The notes beneath the pieces are model-generated. The model made no database searches. It was given only the letters and a program-made list of their open reading frames with translations, and was not told the origin of the DNA. Positions 41,679-51,190 of a stretch of DNA of 64,000 nt are shown here, in pieces (the first letter of the stretch is position 1; every line of letters starts with the position of its first letter). Origin of the DNA: Klebsiella pneumoniae (lineage in GTDB: Bacteria > Pseudomonadota > Gammaproteobacteria > Enterobacterales > Enterobacteriaceae); the NCBI RefSeq assembly GCF_000742135.1, contig NZ_KN046818.1:62001-126000 (forward strand). Direction: 5' to 3'. The position numbers and the translations under genes were made by a program.

Positions 41679-42683
41679 ATGTCTGCGTTTTACCAGAAGC
41701 ATTTTTTAAAGTTACTCGATTTTACGCCTGCAGAAATCACCGCCCTGCTCGAGCTGGCGGCAAAGCTGAAAGCCGATAAGAAAAACGGTATCGAAGTCCA
41801 GAAACTGGCAGGGAAAAACATCGCGCTCATCTTCGAAAAAGACTCAACCCGTACACGATGCTCTTTCGAAGTTGCCGCATACGATCAGGGCGCCCGCGTG
41901 ACCTATCTGGGGCCAAGCGGCAGCCAGATTGGCCATAAAGAGTCGATCAAGGACACCGCCCGCGTGCTCGGACGGATGTACGACGGCATTCAGTACCGCG
42001 GCCACGGCCAGGAAGTGGTAGAGACCCTGGCGCAATACGCCGGCGTGCCGGTGTGGAACGGCCTCACCAACGAGTTCCACCCCACCCAGCTGCTGGCGGA
42101 CCTGCTGACCATGAAAGAGCATCTGCCGGGCAAAGCCTTTAACCAGATGACGCTGGTCTACGCCGGCGACGCGCGCAACAACATGGGCAATTCGATGCTG
42201 GAAGCCGCCGCGTTGACCGGTCTGGATCTGCGCCTGGTGGCGCCATCGGCCTGCTGGCCGGAGGCCGCGCTGGTGGAGACCTGCACCGCGCTGGCCAAAC
42301 AGCAGGGCGGCAACATCACCCTGACGGAAGATATCGCCGCGGGGGTGAAAGGCGCCGATTTTATCTATACCGACGTCTGGGTCTCAATGGGCGAGGCGAA
42401 GGAAAAATGGGCCGAACGTATCGCCCTGCTGCGCGACTATCAGGTTAACAGCGCGATGCTGGCGCTGACCGGCAACCCGCAGGTCAAGTTCCTCCACTGC
42501 CTGCCGGCGTTCCACGACGACCAGACCACGCTGGGCAAACAGATGGCTGCCGATTACGGCCTGCACGGCGGCATGGAGGTGACTGACGAGGTGTTTGAGT
42601 CGGCGGCGAGCGTGGTCTTCGACCAGGCGGAAAACCGGATGCACACCATCAAAGCGGTGATGGTGGCGACGCTGAGCAAATAG
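41679..42683 (+). CDS. argI: ArgI, ornithine carbamoyltransferase
   Basis: Makes citrulline from ornithine and carbamoyl phosphate (334 residues, arginine synthesis). The carbamoyl phosphate loop is [11 protein letters not shown] (about residues 53-63), the HPTQ motif is in [12 protein letters not shown], and the ornithine-binding HCLP is in [19 protein letters not shown] precedes the ATG at 41679. It is controlled by the ARG boxes directly upstream. Confidence 0.97.
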   Translation: MSAFYQKHFLKLLDFTPAEITALLELAAKLKADKKNGIEVQKLAGKNIALIFEKDSTRTRCSFEVAAYDQGARVTYLGPSGSQIGHKESIKDTARVLGRMYDGIQYRGHGQEVVETLAQYAGVPVWNGLTNEFHPTQLLADLLTMKEHLPGKAFNQMTLVYAGDARNNMGNSMLEAAALTGLDLRLVAPSACWPEAALVETCTALAKQQGGNITLTEDIAAGVKGADFIYTDVWVSMGEAKEKWAERIALLRDYQVNSAMLALTGNPQVKFLHCLPAFHDDQTTLGKQMAADYGLHGGMEVTDEVFESAASVVFDQAENRMHTIKAVMVATLSK

Positions 42684-42703
42684 CCCCTCGCTCGCGGCTG
42701 TGT

Positions 42704-42729
42704 CCCGGATGGCACGGCGTTCATCCGGG
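42704..42729. terminator. Hairpin between convergent argI and yjgK
   Basis: CCCGGATG, 10-nt loop, CATCCGGG. No T run; REP-like. It may serve as a shared, perhaps Rho-assisted, end for argI and yjgK. Confidence 0.5.
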
Positions 42730-42744
42730 ATTCGGTTCGCCATT

Positions 42745-43200
<456 letters not shown>

Positions 43201-43338
43201 TTACCTCAAATATAAAACAGCATTTCATTTTATCGTGTTATACCCCCATCGCGGCTGCCATACCAGTACAGTTTCACACTTCTTTGCGCTGGCGCACTTT
43301 TCGACAGGCAAACGATTACCTGTTTGTGAATGAATCGC

Positions 43339-43366
43339 TTGATCGTCATAACGGTCTGCGTATAAT
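43339..43366 (+). promoter_or_regulatory. pyrLBI promoter
   Basis: TTGATC (-35), 16-bp spacer, TATAAT (-10), about 20 bases before the pyrL start. Confidence 0.75.
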
Positions 43367-43391
43367 GCCAGTCGTTTTGCCGGGAGGAAGC

Positions 43392-43496
43392 ATGGCCAAT
43401 TGTGTACGACATTCTGTCTTAGCGCGTCTCAATGCAGACGCTGGCCTGCCGTTTTTCTTTCCGTTGCTCATTGGATTCCCGAAGCCCCTTATTTAA
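43392..43496 (+). CDS. pyrL: PyrL, pyrBI attenuation leader peptide
   Basis: 34-residue leader beginning MANCVRHSVLARLNADAGLP and followed by FFFPLLIGFPKPLI. The codons after Pro lie over a U-rich tract (TTTTTCTTTCCG) where RNA polymerase pauses at low UTP, letting the ribosome reach and melt the attenuator. GGAGG precedes the ATG. The stop codon falls in the attenuator hairpin. It is ten residues shorter than the 44-residue E. coli PyrL I remember, because this frame stops inside the hairpin. Confidence 0.9.
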   Translation: MANCVRHSVLARLNADAGLPFFFPLLIGFPKPLI

Positions 43497-43510
43497 GGGG
43501 CTTTTTTTTT
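43482..43510 (+). terminator. pyrBI attenuator
   Basis: AAGCCCCTT-ATTT-AAGGGGCTT followed by seven T. UTP-sensitive attenuation couples termination to pyrL translation. Confidence 0.92.
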
Positions 43511-43532
43511 GCCCAGGCGTCAGGAGATAAGC

Positions 43533-44468
43533 ATGGCTAACCCGCTATATCAAAAACATATCATTTCCATAAACGATCTCAGCCGCGAAGACCTCGAACT
43601 GGTGCTGGCGACGGCGGCAAAGCTGAAAGCCAATCCACAACCCGAGCTGCTGAAGCATAAGGTTATCGCCAGCTGTTTCTTTGAAGCCTCGACCCGCACC
43701 CGCCTCTCTTTTGAAACCTCGATGCACCGCCTGGGCGCCAGCGTGGTCGGCTTTTCCGACAGCGCCAACACCTCACTGGGCAAAAAAGGGGAAACGCTGG
43801 CGGATACCATCTCCGTCATCAGCACCTACGTCGACGCCATCGTGATGCGTCATCCGCAGGAGGGCGCCGCGCGCCTGGCGACCGAATTCTCCGGCGGCGT
43901 GCCGGTACTGAACGCCGGCGACGGCGCTAACCAGCACCCGACCCAAACCCTGCTCGACCTGTTCACCATTCAGGAGACCCAGGGCCGCCTCGAAAACCTC
44001 AACGTGGCGATGGTCGGCGATCTGAAGTATGGCCGTACCGTCCACTCCCTGACCCAGGCGCTGGCCAAATTCAACGGCAACCGCTTCTACTTCATCGCCC
44101 CGGACGCGCTGGCCATGCCGCAGTACATCCTCGATATGCTCGATGAAAAAGGCATCGCCTGGAGCCTGCATAGCGCCATCGACGACGTGATGGCGGAAGT
44201 GGATATTCTGTACATGACCCGCGTGCAGAAAGAGCGTCTGGATCCGTCGGAATACGCCAACGTCAAAGCGCAGTTCGTCCTGCGCGCCGCCGACCTCGAA
44301 GGGGCGCGCGCCAACATGAAAGTGCTGCACCCGCTGCCGCGCATTGATGAAATCACCACCGATGTCGATAAAACACCGCACGCCTGGTACTTCCAGCAGG
44401 CCGGTAACGGCATCTTCGCCCGCCAGGCGTTACTGGCACTGGTACTGAATAGCGAGCTGGCACTGTAA
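43533..44468 (+). CDS. pyrB: PyrB, aspartate carbamoyltransferase catalytic subunit
   Basis: First committed step of pyrimidine synthesis (311 residues). The carbamoyl phosphate site is [13 protein letters not shown] (about residues 50-62), with HPTQTLLDL and the aspartate loop [23 protein letters not shown] precedes the ATG at 43533. Forms the c6r6 holoenzyme with PyrI, encoded 13 bases downstream. Regulated by the pyrL attenuator. Confidence 0.98.
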   Translation: MANPLYQKHIISINDLSREDLELVLATAAKLKANPQPELLKHKVIASCFFEASTRTRLSFETSMHRLGASVVGFSDSANTSLGKKGETLADTISVISTYVDAIVMRHPQEGAARLATEFSGGVPVLNAGDGANQHPTQTLLDLFTIQETQGRLENLNVAMVGDLKYGRTVHSLTQALAKFNGNRFYFIAPDALAMPQYILDMLDEKGIAWSLHSAIDDVMAEVDILYMTRVQKERLDPSEYANVKAQFVLRAADLEGARANMKVLHPLPRIDEITTDVDKTPHAWYFQQAGNGIFARQALLALVLNSELAL

Positions 44469-44481
44469 GGGGGAATGAGAG

Positions 44482-44943
44482 ATGACACACGACAATAAAC
44501 TGCAGGTAGAAGCGATCAAACGCGGCACCGTGATTGACCATATCCCGGCGCAGGTCGGCTTTAAGCTGCTCACCCTGTTCAAACTGACCGAAACCGACCA
44601 GCGCATCACCATCGGCCTGAACCTGCCCTCCGGCGAGATGGGCCGCAAGGATTTGATTAAAATCGAGAACACCTTCCTGACCGACGAGCAGGTTAACCAG
44701 CTGTCGCTGTACGCCCCGCAGGCGACGGTAAACCGCATTGATGATTACGAAGTGGTGGGCAAATCCCGCCCGAGCCTGCCGGATCGTATCGACAGCGTGC
44801 TGGTCTGTCCGAACAGCAACTGTATCAGCCACGCCGAACCGGTTTCTTCCAGTTTTGCAGTGAAAAAACGCGCTGATGACATCGCACTCAAATGTAAATA
44901 CTGCGAAAAAGAGTTTTCTCATTATGTGGTGCTGGCCAACTAA
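44482..44943 (+). CDS. pyrI: PyrI, aspartate carbamoyltransferase regulatory subunit
   Basis: Binds CTP/UTP (inhibition) and ATP (activation) and links catalytic trimers (153 residues). N-terminal nucleotide domain ([20 protein letters not shown]) and C-terminal zinc domain with four Cys in CPNSNC and CKYC. Starts 13 bases after pyrB. Confidence 0.97.
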   Translation: MTHDNKLQVEAIKRGTVIDHIPAQVGFKLLTLFKLTETDQRITIGLNLPSGEMGRKDLIKIENTFLTDEQVNQLSLYAPQATVNRIDDYEVVGKSRPSLPDRIDSVLVCPNSNCISHAEPVSSSFAVKKRADDIALKCKYCEKEFSHYVVLAN

Positions 44944-44949
44944 ATGCGG

Positions 44950-44978
44950 TTGGTATTGGTGGTAGGCCTCCCTATAAT
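44950..44978 (+). promoter_or_regulatory. Probable ridA promoter
   Basis: TTGGTA, 17-bp spacer, TATAAT, about 115 bases before the ridA start. Confidence 0.55.
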
Positions 44979-45095
44979 GGCTACCACCCTACGCTTCGTC
45001 CTTCAGGCGGCGTCTGCGCCGGCGATACAGCGCTTACCGCCTGGCGGCAACCTGAATGATTTTGCGTAACATTACTCAGTTCATCTGGAGATAAC

Positions 45096-45482
45096 ATGAG
45101 CAAAACTATTGCGACGGAAAATGCACCAGCGGCGATTGGCCCCTACGTTCAGGGCGTTGACCTCGGCAGCATGATCATCACCTCTGGCCAGATCCCGGTC
45201 GACCCGAAAACCGGCAGCGTCCCGGAAGACGTGTCCGCGCAGGCGCGCCAGTCGCTGAACAACGTGAAAGCGATCGTTGAAGCCGCAGGCCTCACCGTCG
45301 GCGATATCGTCAAGACCACCGTATTCGTCAAAGATCTCAACGATTTCGCTACCGTTAACGCCACCTACGAAGCGTTCTTCACCGAGCATAACGCCACCTT
45401 CCCGGCGCGCTCCTGCGTTGAAGTCGCACGTCTGCCGAAAGACGTGAAGATCGAGATCGAAGCCATCGCCGTGCGTCGCTGA
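45096..45482 (+). CDS. ridA: RidA, enamine/imine deaminase
   Basis: Trimeric YjgF-family enzyme (128 residues) that clears 2-aminoacrylate and other reactive enamines made by PLP enzymes. Key residues: the conserved Arg in FPARSCVEVARLPKD binds the substrate carboxylate, with Glu in IEIEAIAV. CTGGAGATAAC precedes the ATG. It sits between pyrI and mgtA as in E. coli. Confidence 0.97.
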   Translation: MSKTIATENAPAAIGPYVQGVDLGSMIITSGQIPVDPKTGSVPEDVSAQARQSLNNVKAIVEAAGLTVGDIVKTTVFVKDLNDFATVNATYEAFFTEHNATFPARSCVEVARLPKDVKIEIEAIAVRR

Positions 45483-45500
45483 TCGCTAACCTCGGCATGA

Positions 45501-45528
45501 AAAAAGGCAGCCAGTGGCTGCCTTTTTT
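45501..45528. terminator. Bidirectional terminator between ridA and mgtA
   Basis: GGCAGCC-AGT-GGCTGCC with five A before and six T after, so it can end both convergent transcripts. Confidence 0.92.
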
Positions 45529-45554
45529 ACGTGGGTCATCCGAAAACGCGTCTC

Positions 45555-48263
45555 TCACTGCCAGCCGTAGCGGCGGCTGTAGAAGCCCTTCACGGCCTGG
45601 GTCAGCACCATATAGCCCGCCAGGATCGCTACCAGCCATGGGAAGTAGCTCAGCGGCAGGGCCTGCAGCTGCAGGTAGCTAGCCAGCGGCGAGAACGGCA
45701 GCGCGATACCCACCGCCATCACCACCAAGGTCATGGCGAACAGCGGCCAGGCGGCCCGGCTCTGAACGAACGGAATGCGACGGGTGCGGATCATGTGCAC
45801 AATCAGCGTTTGCGACAGCAGCCCTTCGATAAACCAGCCGGACTGGAACAGGGTCTGCATCTCCACGGTATTGGCGTGGAACACCCACCACATCAGGCCG
45901 AAGGTGAGGATATCGAAAATCGAGCTGATCGGTCCAAAGAAGACCATAAAGCGCCCGAGATCGGCCGGGTTCCAGCGCTGCGGCTTGCGGATCTGCTCAT
46001 CATCGACGTTATCAAACGGGATCGCCACTTGGGAGACATCGTACAGCAGGTTCTGAATCAACAGGTGCAGCGGCAGCATCGGCAGAAACGGCAGGAAGGC
46101 GCTGGCCACCAGCACGCTGAAAACGTTGCCGAAGTTGGAGCTGGCGGTCATTTTGATGTACTTGAGCATGTTGGCGAAGGTGCGGCGGCCTTCGATTACC
46201 CCCTCCTCCAGCACCATCAGGCTCTTCTCCAGCAGAATGATATCCGCCGCCTCGCGGGCGATATCCACCGCGCCGTCGACCGAGATGCCGATATCCGCCG
46301 CGCGCAGCGCCGGGGCGTCGTTGATGCCGTCGCCCATAAAGCCCACCACGTGACCTTCACGCTTGAGCAGCGTCACGATACGCTCTTTATGCAGCGGCGC
46401 CAGGCGGGCGAACAGCGTGGTGCGTTTGGCCAGCGCCGCCAGTTCGTCGTCGCACATGGCTTCGATCTGGCTGCCAATCACCACTTCGCCAGCATCCAGT
46501 CCCACTTCATGGCACACCTTCGCCGCCACCAGCTCGCTGTCGCCGGTGAGGATCTTCACCGTGATGCCGCTGGCCTTCAGCGCCTTCAGCGCCGGGGCGG
46601 TGGTCTCTTTCGGCGGATCGAGGAAGGCGATGTAACCTTCAAGGATCAGGTCCGACTCATCGGCGCGCTGGTAGTCGCCTTCGCGGGCCGGCAGGTATTT
46701 AGTCGCCACCGCCACCACCCGCAGCCCCTGCCGGTTGAGGGTATCGGTCACCCGGCGAATGCGGCGCAGCATGGTGTCGTCCAGCGGTACGATATCGCCG
46801 TTGTAGCGCACCTGGGTCGAGACGTTGAGGATCTCCTGCAGCGCCCCTTTGCAGATCAGCTGATGCGCGGCGTCATCCTCCTTCACCACCACCGACATGC
46901 GGCGGCGTTCGAAGTCGAAGGGTATCTCATCCACCTTCTGCCAGCGTTCCGCCAGCCCGCGGGCGGCATCCAGCTCAACGCCCTCCAGCACCGCGGTGTC
47001 GAGCAGGTTTTTCAGGCCGGTCTGGTAGTGGCTGTTGAGCCAGGCGGCATGCAGTACCCGCTCGCAGACCTTGCCGGAGACGTCGGTATGGTTCTCCAGC
47101 ACAATCTTATCCTGGGTCAGGGTGCCGGTTTTATCAGTGCAGAGGATGTCCATCGCGCCGAAATTCTGAATGGCGTCGAGGTGCTTCACGATGACCTTTT
47201 GCTTCGACAGCTTCACCGCCCCGCGCGCCAGCGTCGAAGTGACAATCATCGGCAGCATCTCCGGCGTCAAGCCGACCGCCACCGACAGCGCGAATAGCGC
47301 CGCCTCCCACCAGTCGCCTTTGGTGTAGCCATTGATCAGCAGCACCACCGGGGCCATCACTAGCATAAAGCGAATCAGCAGCATGCTGACCCGGCTGATG
47401 CCCTTCTGAAAGGCGTTCGGCTCGCTCTCCTGTTCACTGACGCGGCCGGCCAGCTGGCCAAACCAGGTGCGGCCGCCGGTGGCGAAGACGATGGCCTGCG
47501 CCGAGCCGCTCACCACGTTGGTGCCCATAAAGCACAGGGTGTCGCACTCCAGCGGGTTTTGCTGCAGCGGATCGCGGCTGCGGGCCACTTTCTCCACCGG
47601 CAGCGATTCGCCGGTCAGCGAGGCCTGGGCGACGAACAGATCCCGCGCCTGCAGGATACGCAGGTCCGCCGGGATCATATCCCCCGCCGACAACCGGATA
47701 ATGTCGCCCGGCACCAGCTGGTCGATAGGCAGCTCCAGCCAGCGGCTCTCCCCCTGCTCGTTCACCACCCGCAGCACGGTGGCGGTGTTGCTCACCATCG
47801 CCTTCAGCGCATCCGCCGCTTTGGTCGAGCGCGCCTCCTGGATGAAATTGAGCAATGTCGAGATCCCCACCATCAGGGCGATAACCCCGGCGGCGAACAG
47901 ATCCTCGGTGGAATAGGAGACGATGCCGAGCACGGTCAGCAGCAGGTTGAACGGGTTGCGATAGCAGGTCCACAGATGCACCCACCACGGGGAGGGCTTC
48001 TGCGCCGGGATCTGGTTGTCACCATGTTTGAGAATTTTCGCCGCCACTTCGCCTTCATTGAGCCCTTCAGGGTGGCTGTCAAAGGCGCGCCAGATCTCCT
48101 GGTCGTCCATCGCCGCCACGTTCAGGCAATGCTGACCAAGCGATTCAGGAATGGGGCCACTCGCCAGATGGCGGGCGTCCGGCAGCGGATCGCGCTGGAC
48201 TAAACGACGTGGCAGATGGCGGCTAAGCTGCGCGAACAGCTGCCGGGTATAATTTTTCAGCAT
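45555..48263 (-). CDS. mgtA: MgtA, Mg2+-importing P-type ATPase
   Basis: P3-type ATPase (902 residues) that brings Mg2+ into the cell under starvation. Phosphorylation site DKTGTLTQD (about residue 377), actuator TGES (QASLTGESLPVEKVA), hinge MGDGINDAPALRAADIG, and ten membrane segments. The start at 48263 (MLKNYTRQLFAQL) has GGAGGGA upstream; an eight-codon extension is not family sequence. It is preceded by the mgtL leader and a PhoP box, so control by PhoPQ, Mg2+ and proline is expected. Confidence 0.97.
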   Translation of the reverse strand: MLKNYTRQLFAQLSRHLPRRLVQRDPLPDARHLASGPIPESLGQHCLNVAAMDDQEIWRAFDSHPEGLNEGEVAAKILKHGDNQIPAQKPSPWWVHLWTCYRNPFNLLLTVLGIVSYSTEDLFAAGVIALMVGISTLLNFIQEARSTKAADALKAMVSNTATVLRVVNEQGESRWLELPIDQLVPGDIIRLSAGDMIPADLRILQARDLFVAQASLTGESLPVEKVARSRDPLQQNPLECDTLCFMGTNVVSGSAQAIVFATGGRTWFGQLAGRVSEQESEPNAFQKGISRVSMLLIRFMLVMAPVVLLINGYTKGDWWEAALFALSVAVGLTPEMLPMIVTSTLARGAVKLSKQKVIVKHLDAIQNFGAMDILCTDKTGTLTQDKIVLENHTDVSGKVCERVLHAAWLNSHYQTGLKNLLDTAVLEGVELDAARGLAERWQKVDEIPFDFERRRMSVVVKEDDAAHQLICKGALQEILNVSTQVRYNGDIVPLDDTMLRRIRRVTDTLNRQGLRVVAVATKYLPAREGDYQRADESDLILEGYIAFLDPPKETTAPALKALKASGITVKILTGDSELVAAKVCHEVGLDAGEVVIGSQIEAMCDDELAALAKRTTLFARLAPLHKERIVTLLKREGHVVGFMGDGINDAPALRAADIGISVDGAVDIAREAADIILLEKSLMVLEEGVIEGRRTFANMLKYIKMTASSNFGNVFSVLVASAFLPFLPMLPLHLLIQNLLYDVSQVAIPFDNVDDEQIRKPQRWNPADLGRFMVFFGPISSIFDILTFGLMWWVFHANTVEMQTLFQSGWFIEGLLSQTLIVHMIRTRRIPFVQSRAAWPLFAMTLVVMAVGIALPFSPLASYLQLQALPLSYFPWLVAILAGYMVLTQAVKGFYSRRYGWQ

Positions 48264-48490
48264 AAACAGTCCCTCCGCGCTCGCCAAAGCGAACGCAGCG
48301 TTGCCGACGGGCGTAGCAAAACCTACCTGTCAGGCATGTTATTTTTATGGCAGGGACATCAAGGACGTCACTGCTTTACGCTTTCCGGTAAAGCAGTGTT
48401 AAACAGGCTTACCGGAAAGAAAGGTTGCTCCATCGAGGATGAGGAGTGGGATCGGGGTCCATAACTATCTCCGGTAAGTGAATATAAACG
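48264..48490 (-). promoter_or_regulatory. mgtA 5' leader (Mg2+/proline-responsive riboswitch region)
   Basis: About 225 nt of untranslated leader between the -10 (48497-48502) and mgtA, containing mgtL. The stem CTTTACCGGAAAGCGTAAAG (minus strand, near 48392-48373) and a TTACCGG/CCGGTAAG pairing are visible. By homology to Salmonella/E. coli, translation of mgtL and Mg2+ decide which stems form and whether Rho stops transcription. Extents are approximate. Confidence 0.7.
48409..48462 (-). CDS. mgtL: MgtL, mgtA leader peptide
   Basis: 17-residue peptide MDPDPTPHPRWSNLSFR. The four Pro at positions 3, 5, 7 and 9 match the E. coli form ([17 protein letters not shown] as remembered). Slow translation at low proline, or ribosome destabilisation by the acidic-proline start at low Mg2+, favours mgtA read-through. 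CCGGAG lies eight bases before the ATG. Confidence 0.9.
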   Translation of the reverse strand: MDPDPTPHPRWSNLSFR

Positions 48491-48555
48491 GCGCGAATTA
48501 TAGCGCCCTCGCTGAGGATTGTGTGGCAATAATGGCGATGATAAACCCGCGCAAC

Positions 48556-48572
48556 TAAACCGAACGTAAACC
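48556..48572 (-). promoter_or_regulatory. PhoP box of mgtA
   Basis: On the minus strand GGTTTA-N5-GGTTTA, a perfect PhoP direct repeat, with a third GGTTTA eight bases downstream. A TATAAT lies at 48497-48502 and a weaker TATCAT closer to the box; which -10 is used is open. Confidence 0.85.
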
Positions 48573-48642
48573 AGACTTTGCTCATTGCGGTTTGGTTGAG
48601 TAGCATTAGGCTCACTTCTACCATCCCTGACGAGAATTCCGC

Positions 48643-49590
48643 ATGCAGAACCGGCTGACCATCAAAGATATCGCGCGCTTAAGCGGCGTAGGGAAATCGA
48701 CGGTATCCCGCGTCCTTAACAACGAGAGCGGGGTCAGCGAACGGACCCGCGAGCGCGTCGAAGCGGTGATGCAGCAGCACGGTTTCTCGCCCTCCCGTTC
48801 CGCCCGCGCCATGCGCGGCCAGAGCGATAAAGTGGTGGCGATTATCGTCACCCGTCTCGATTCGCTGTCGGAAAACCTTGCCGTGCAGACCATGCTGCCC
48901 GCCTTTTATGAGCAGGGTTACGATCCGATTATGATGGAGAGCCAGTTCTCCCCGGCGTTGGTGGAGGAGCATCTCGGCATGCTCGCCCGGCGCAATATTG
49001 ACGGCGTGGTGCTGTTCGGTTTTACCGGCATCGACGAAGCGATGCTCGCCCCCTGGCGCGACACCCTGGTGCTGATGGCCCGCGACGCTCCCGGCTTCGC
49101 CTCGGTGTGCTATGACGACGAGGGAGCCATCACGCTGCTGATGCAGCGGCTCTACGATCGCGGACACCGCCACATCAGTTTTCTTGGCGTACCGCACAGC
49201 GACGTCACCACCGGCGAACGCCGCCATCTGGCCTATCTCACCTTCTGTGAAAAGCATCGTCTGACGCCCACCGCCGCCCTGCCGGGGCTGGGCATGAAGC
49301 AGGGATATGACACCGTCGCCAGCGTGCTGATGGCTGAAACCAGCGCCCTGGTCTGCGCGACGGATACCCTCGCTCTCGGCGCCAGCAAGTACCTCCAGCA
49401 GCAGGGTCGCGATGCGCTGCAGCTCGCCAGCGTCGGCAGCACGCCGCTGATGAAGTTTCTCCACCCGGAAATCTTGACCGTCGATCCGGGCTATGCCGAG
49501 TCCGGACGCCGGGCCGCCCGGCAGTTGATCGAGCAGATCGCCGGCAGCATCGATCCCCGCCAGATCGTGATTCCCGCCGCCCTCAATTAA
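48643..49590 (+). CDS. treR: TreR, trehalose operon repressor (LacI family)
   Basis: 315 residues: LacI helix-turn-helix (TIKDIARLSGVGKSTVSRVL) at residues 6-25 and a periplasmic-binding-protein-like effector domain that senses trehalose-6-phosphate. It precedes treB in the same direction and diverges from mgtA. A palindromic operator is found before treB at 49629. Confidence 0.96.
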   Translation: MQNRLTIKDIARLSGVGKSTVSRVLNNESGVSERTRERVEAVMQQHGFSPSRSARAMRGQSDKVVAIIVTRLDSLSENLAVQTMLPAFYEQGYDPIMMESQFSPALVEEHLGMLARRNIDGVVLFGFTGIDEAMLAPWRDTLVLMARDAPGFASVCYDDEGAITLLMQRLYDRGHRHISFLGVPHSDVTTGERRHLAYLTFCEKHRLTPTAALPGLGMKQGYDTVASVLMAETSALVCATDTLALGASKYLQQQGRDALQLASVGSTPLMKFLHPEILTVDPGYAESGRRAARQLIEQIAGSIDPRQIVIPAALN

Positions 49591-49628
49591 TCTCGCTCGG
49601 GCGATTTATGTGATCGTCGCCGGGTTTC

Positions 49629-49640
49629 GGGAACGTTCCC
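49629..49640. promoter_or_regulatory. TreR operator
   Basis: Perfect palindrome GGGAACGTTCCC, 80 bases before treB, in the position of the known TreR site. Confidence 0.82.
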
Positions 49641-49720
49641 ATTTTGCAAATTAAACGGAACGGTTAGGATGCCCTCAAGGTAAAAACGGCATCTCTCCCC
49701 TCTGTTTTTGAGGCTTCATC

Positions 49721-51139
49721 ATGACCAAAGTAAACCAGCAGGACATCGATAAACTGATCGAACTGGTGGGCGGGCGCGGTAACATCGCCACCGTCAGCCA
49801 CTGTATTACCCGTTTGCGCTTTGTGCTGAACGACCCGGCCATCGCCAGACCAAAAGAGATTGAGCAGCTGCGCATGGTGAAGGGATGCTTCACTAACGCC
49901 GGCCAGTTCCAGGTGGTCATCGGCACCGAGGTGGGCGATTACTACAAGGCCCTGCTGGCGACCACCGGCCAGACCTCCGCCGATAAAGAGCAGGTCAAGC
50001 AGGCCGCGCGGCAAAATATGAAGTGGCATGAACAGTTAATCTCGCACTTCGCCGAGATCTTCTTTCCCCTGCTGCCGGCCCTGATCAGCGGCGGTCTGAT
50101 CCTCGGTTTCCGCAACGTTATCGGCGACCTGCCCATGAGCAATGGCCAGACGCTGGCCCAGATGCACCCGTCGCTGAAAACCATCTATGACTTCCTGTGG
50201 CTGATTGGCGAGGCGATCTTCTTCTATCTGCCGGTGGGGATCTGCTGGTCAGCGGTGAAGAAGATGGGCGGCACGCCGATCCTCGGGATCGTCCTTGGCG
50301 TCACCCTCGTCTCCCCGCAGCTGATGAACGCCTATCTCCTCGGCCAGCAGGTGCCGGAGGTGTGGAACTTCGGCCTGTTTACCATTGCCAAAGTCGGCTA
50401 CCAGGCGCAGGTGATCCCGGCCCTGCTGGCTGGCCTGGCCTTAGGCTTTATCGAGACGCGCCTCAAGCGCATTGTGCCTGACTACCTCTACCTGGTGATT
50501 GTCCCGGTCTGCTCGCTGATCCTCGCGGTGTTCCTCGCGCACGCCATTATCGGTCCGTTCGGCCGCCTGATCGGCGACGGCGTGGCCTTCGCGGTACGCC
50601 ATCTGTTAACCGGCAGCTTCGCGCCGATCGGCGCCGCGCTGTTCGGCTTCCTCTACGCGCCGCTGGTGATTACCGGTGTCCACCAGACCACCCTCGCTAT
50701 CGATATGCAGATGATCCAGAGCATGGGCGGTACCCCGGTGTGGCCGCTGATTGCGCTGTCGAATATTGCCCAGGCGTCGGCGGTGGTCGGCATCATCATC
50801 GCCAGCCGCAAGCAGAATGAACGTGAAATCTCGGTACCGGCGGCGATCTCCGCCTATCTCGGGGTCACCGAGCCAGCGATGTACGGTATCAACCTGAAAT
50901 ACCGCTTCCCGATGCTGTGCGCAATGATTGGCTCTGGCCTCGCCGGCCTGCTGTGCGGCCTGAACGGCGTGCTGGCGAACGGCATCGGCGTCGGCGGCCT
51001 GCCGGGGATCCTCTCCATCCAGCCTACCTACTGGCAGGTGTACGCCATGGCGATGGCTATCGCGGTGGTGGTGCCGATTATCCTCACCAGCGTGGTGTAT
51101 CAGCGCAAGTACCGTCAGGGCACCTTGCAGATTGTCTAA
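49721..51139 (+). CDS. treB: TreB, trehalose PTS EIIBC
   Basis: Imports and phosphorylates trehalose to trehalose-6-phosphate (472 residues). The IIB domain (residues 1-90) has the phosphorylated Cys28 in ATVSHCITRLRF; the IIC domain has about ten membrane segments and the GITEPAMYGINL-like sequence (LGVTEPAMYGINLKYRFP). No IIA domain; the glucose IIA (Crr) normally serves it. It forms an operon with treC (51-base gap). Confidence 0.96.
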   Translation: MTKVNQQDIDKLIELVGGRGNIATVSHCITRLRFVLNDPAIARPKEIEQLRMVKGCFTNAGQFQVVIGTEVGDYYKALLATTGQTSADKEQVKQAARQNMKWHEQLISHFAEIFFPLLPALISGGLILGFRNVIGDLPMSNGQTLAQMHPSLKTIYDFLWLIGEAIFFYLPVGICWSAVKKMGGTPILGIVLGVTLVSPQLMNAYLLGQQVPEVWNFGLFTIAKVGYQAQVIPALLAGLALGFIETRLKRIVPDYLYLVIVPVCSLILAVFLAHAIIGPFGRLIGDGVAFAVRHLLTGSFAPIGAALFGFLYAPLVITGVHQTTLAIDMQMIQSMGGTPVWPLIALSNIAQASAVVGIIIASRKQNEREISVPAAISAYLGVTEPAMYGINLKYRFPMLCAMIGSGLAGLLCGLNGVLANGIGVGGLPGILSIQPTYWQVYAMAMAIAVVVPIILTSVVYQRKYRQGTLQIV

Positions 51140-51190
51140 CTTCTTCTTTCGGGGCGCCTTTGGCGCCCCTCGTTGCAGCAGGAAAGTACT

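Noticed and set aside
45531..47297. 588-codon open frame on the plus strand
   Set aside because: Antisense to mgtA; rich in His, Gln and Arg, not protein-like.
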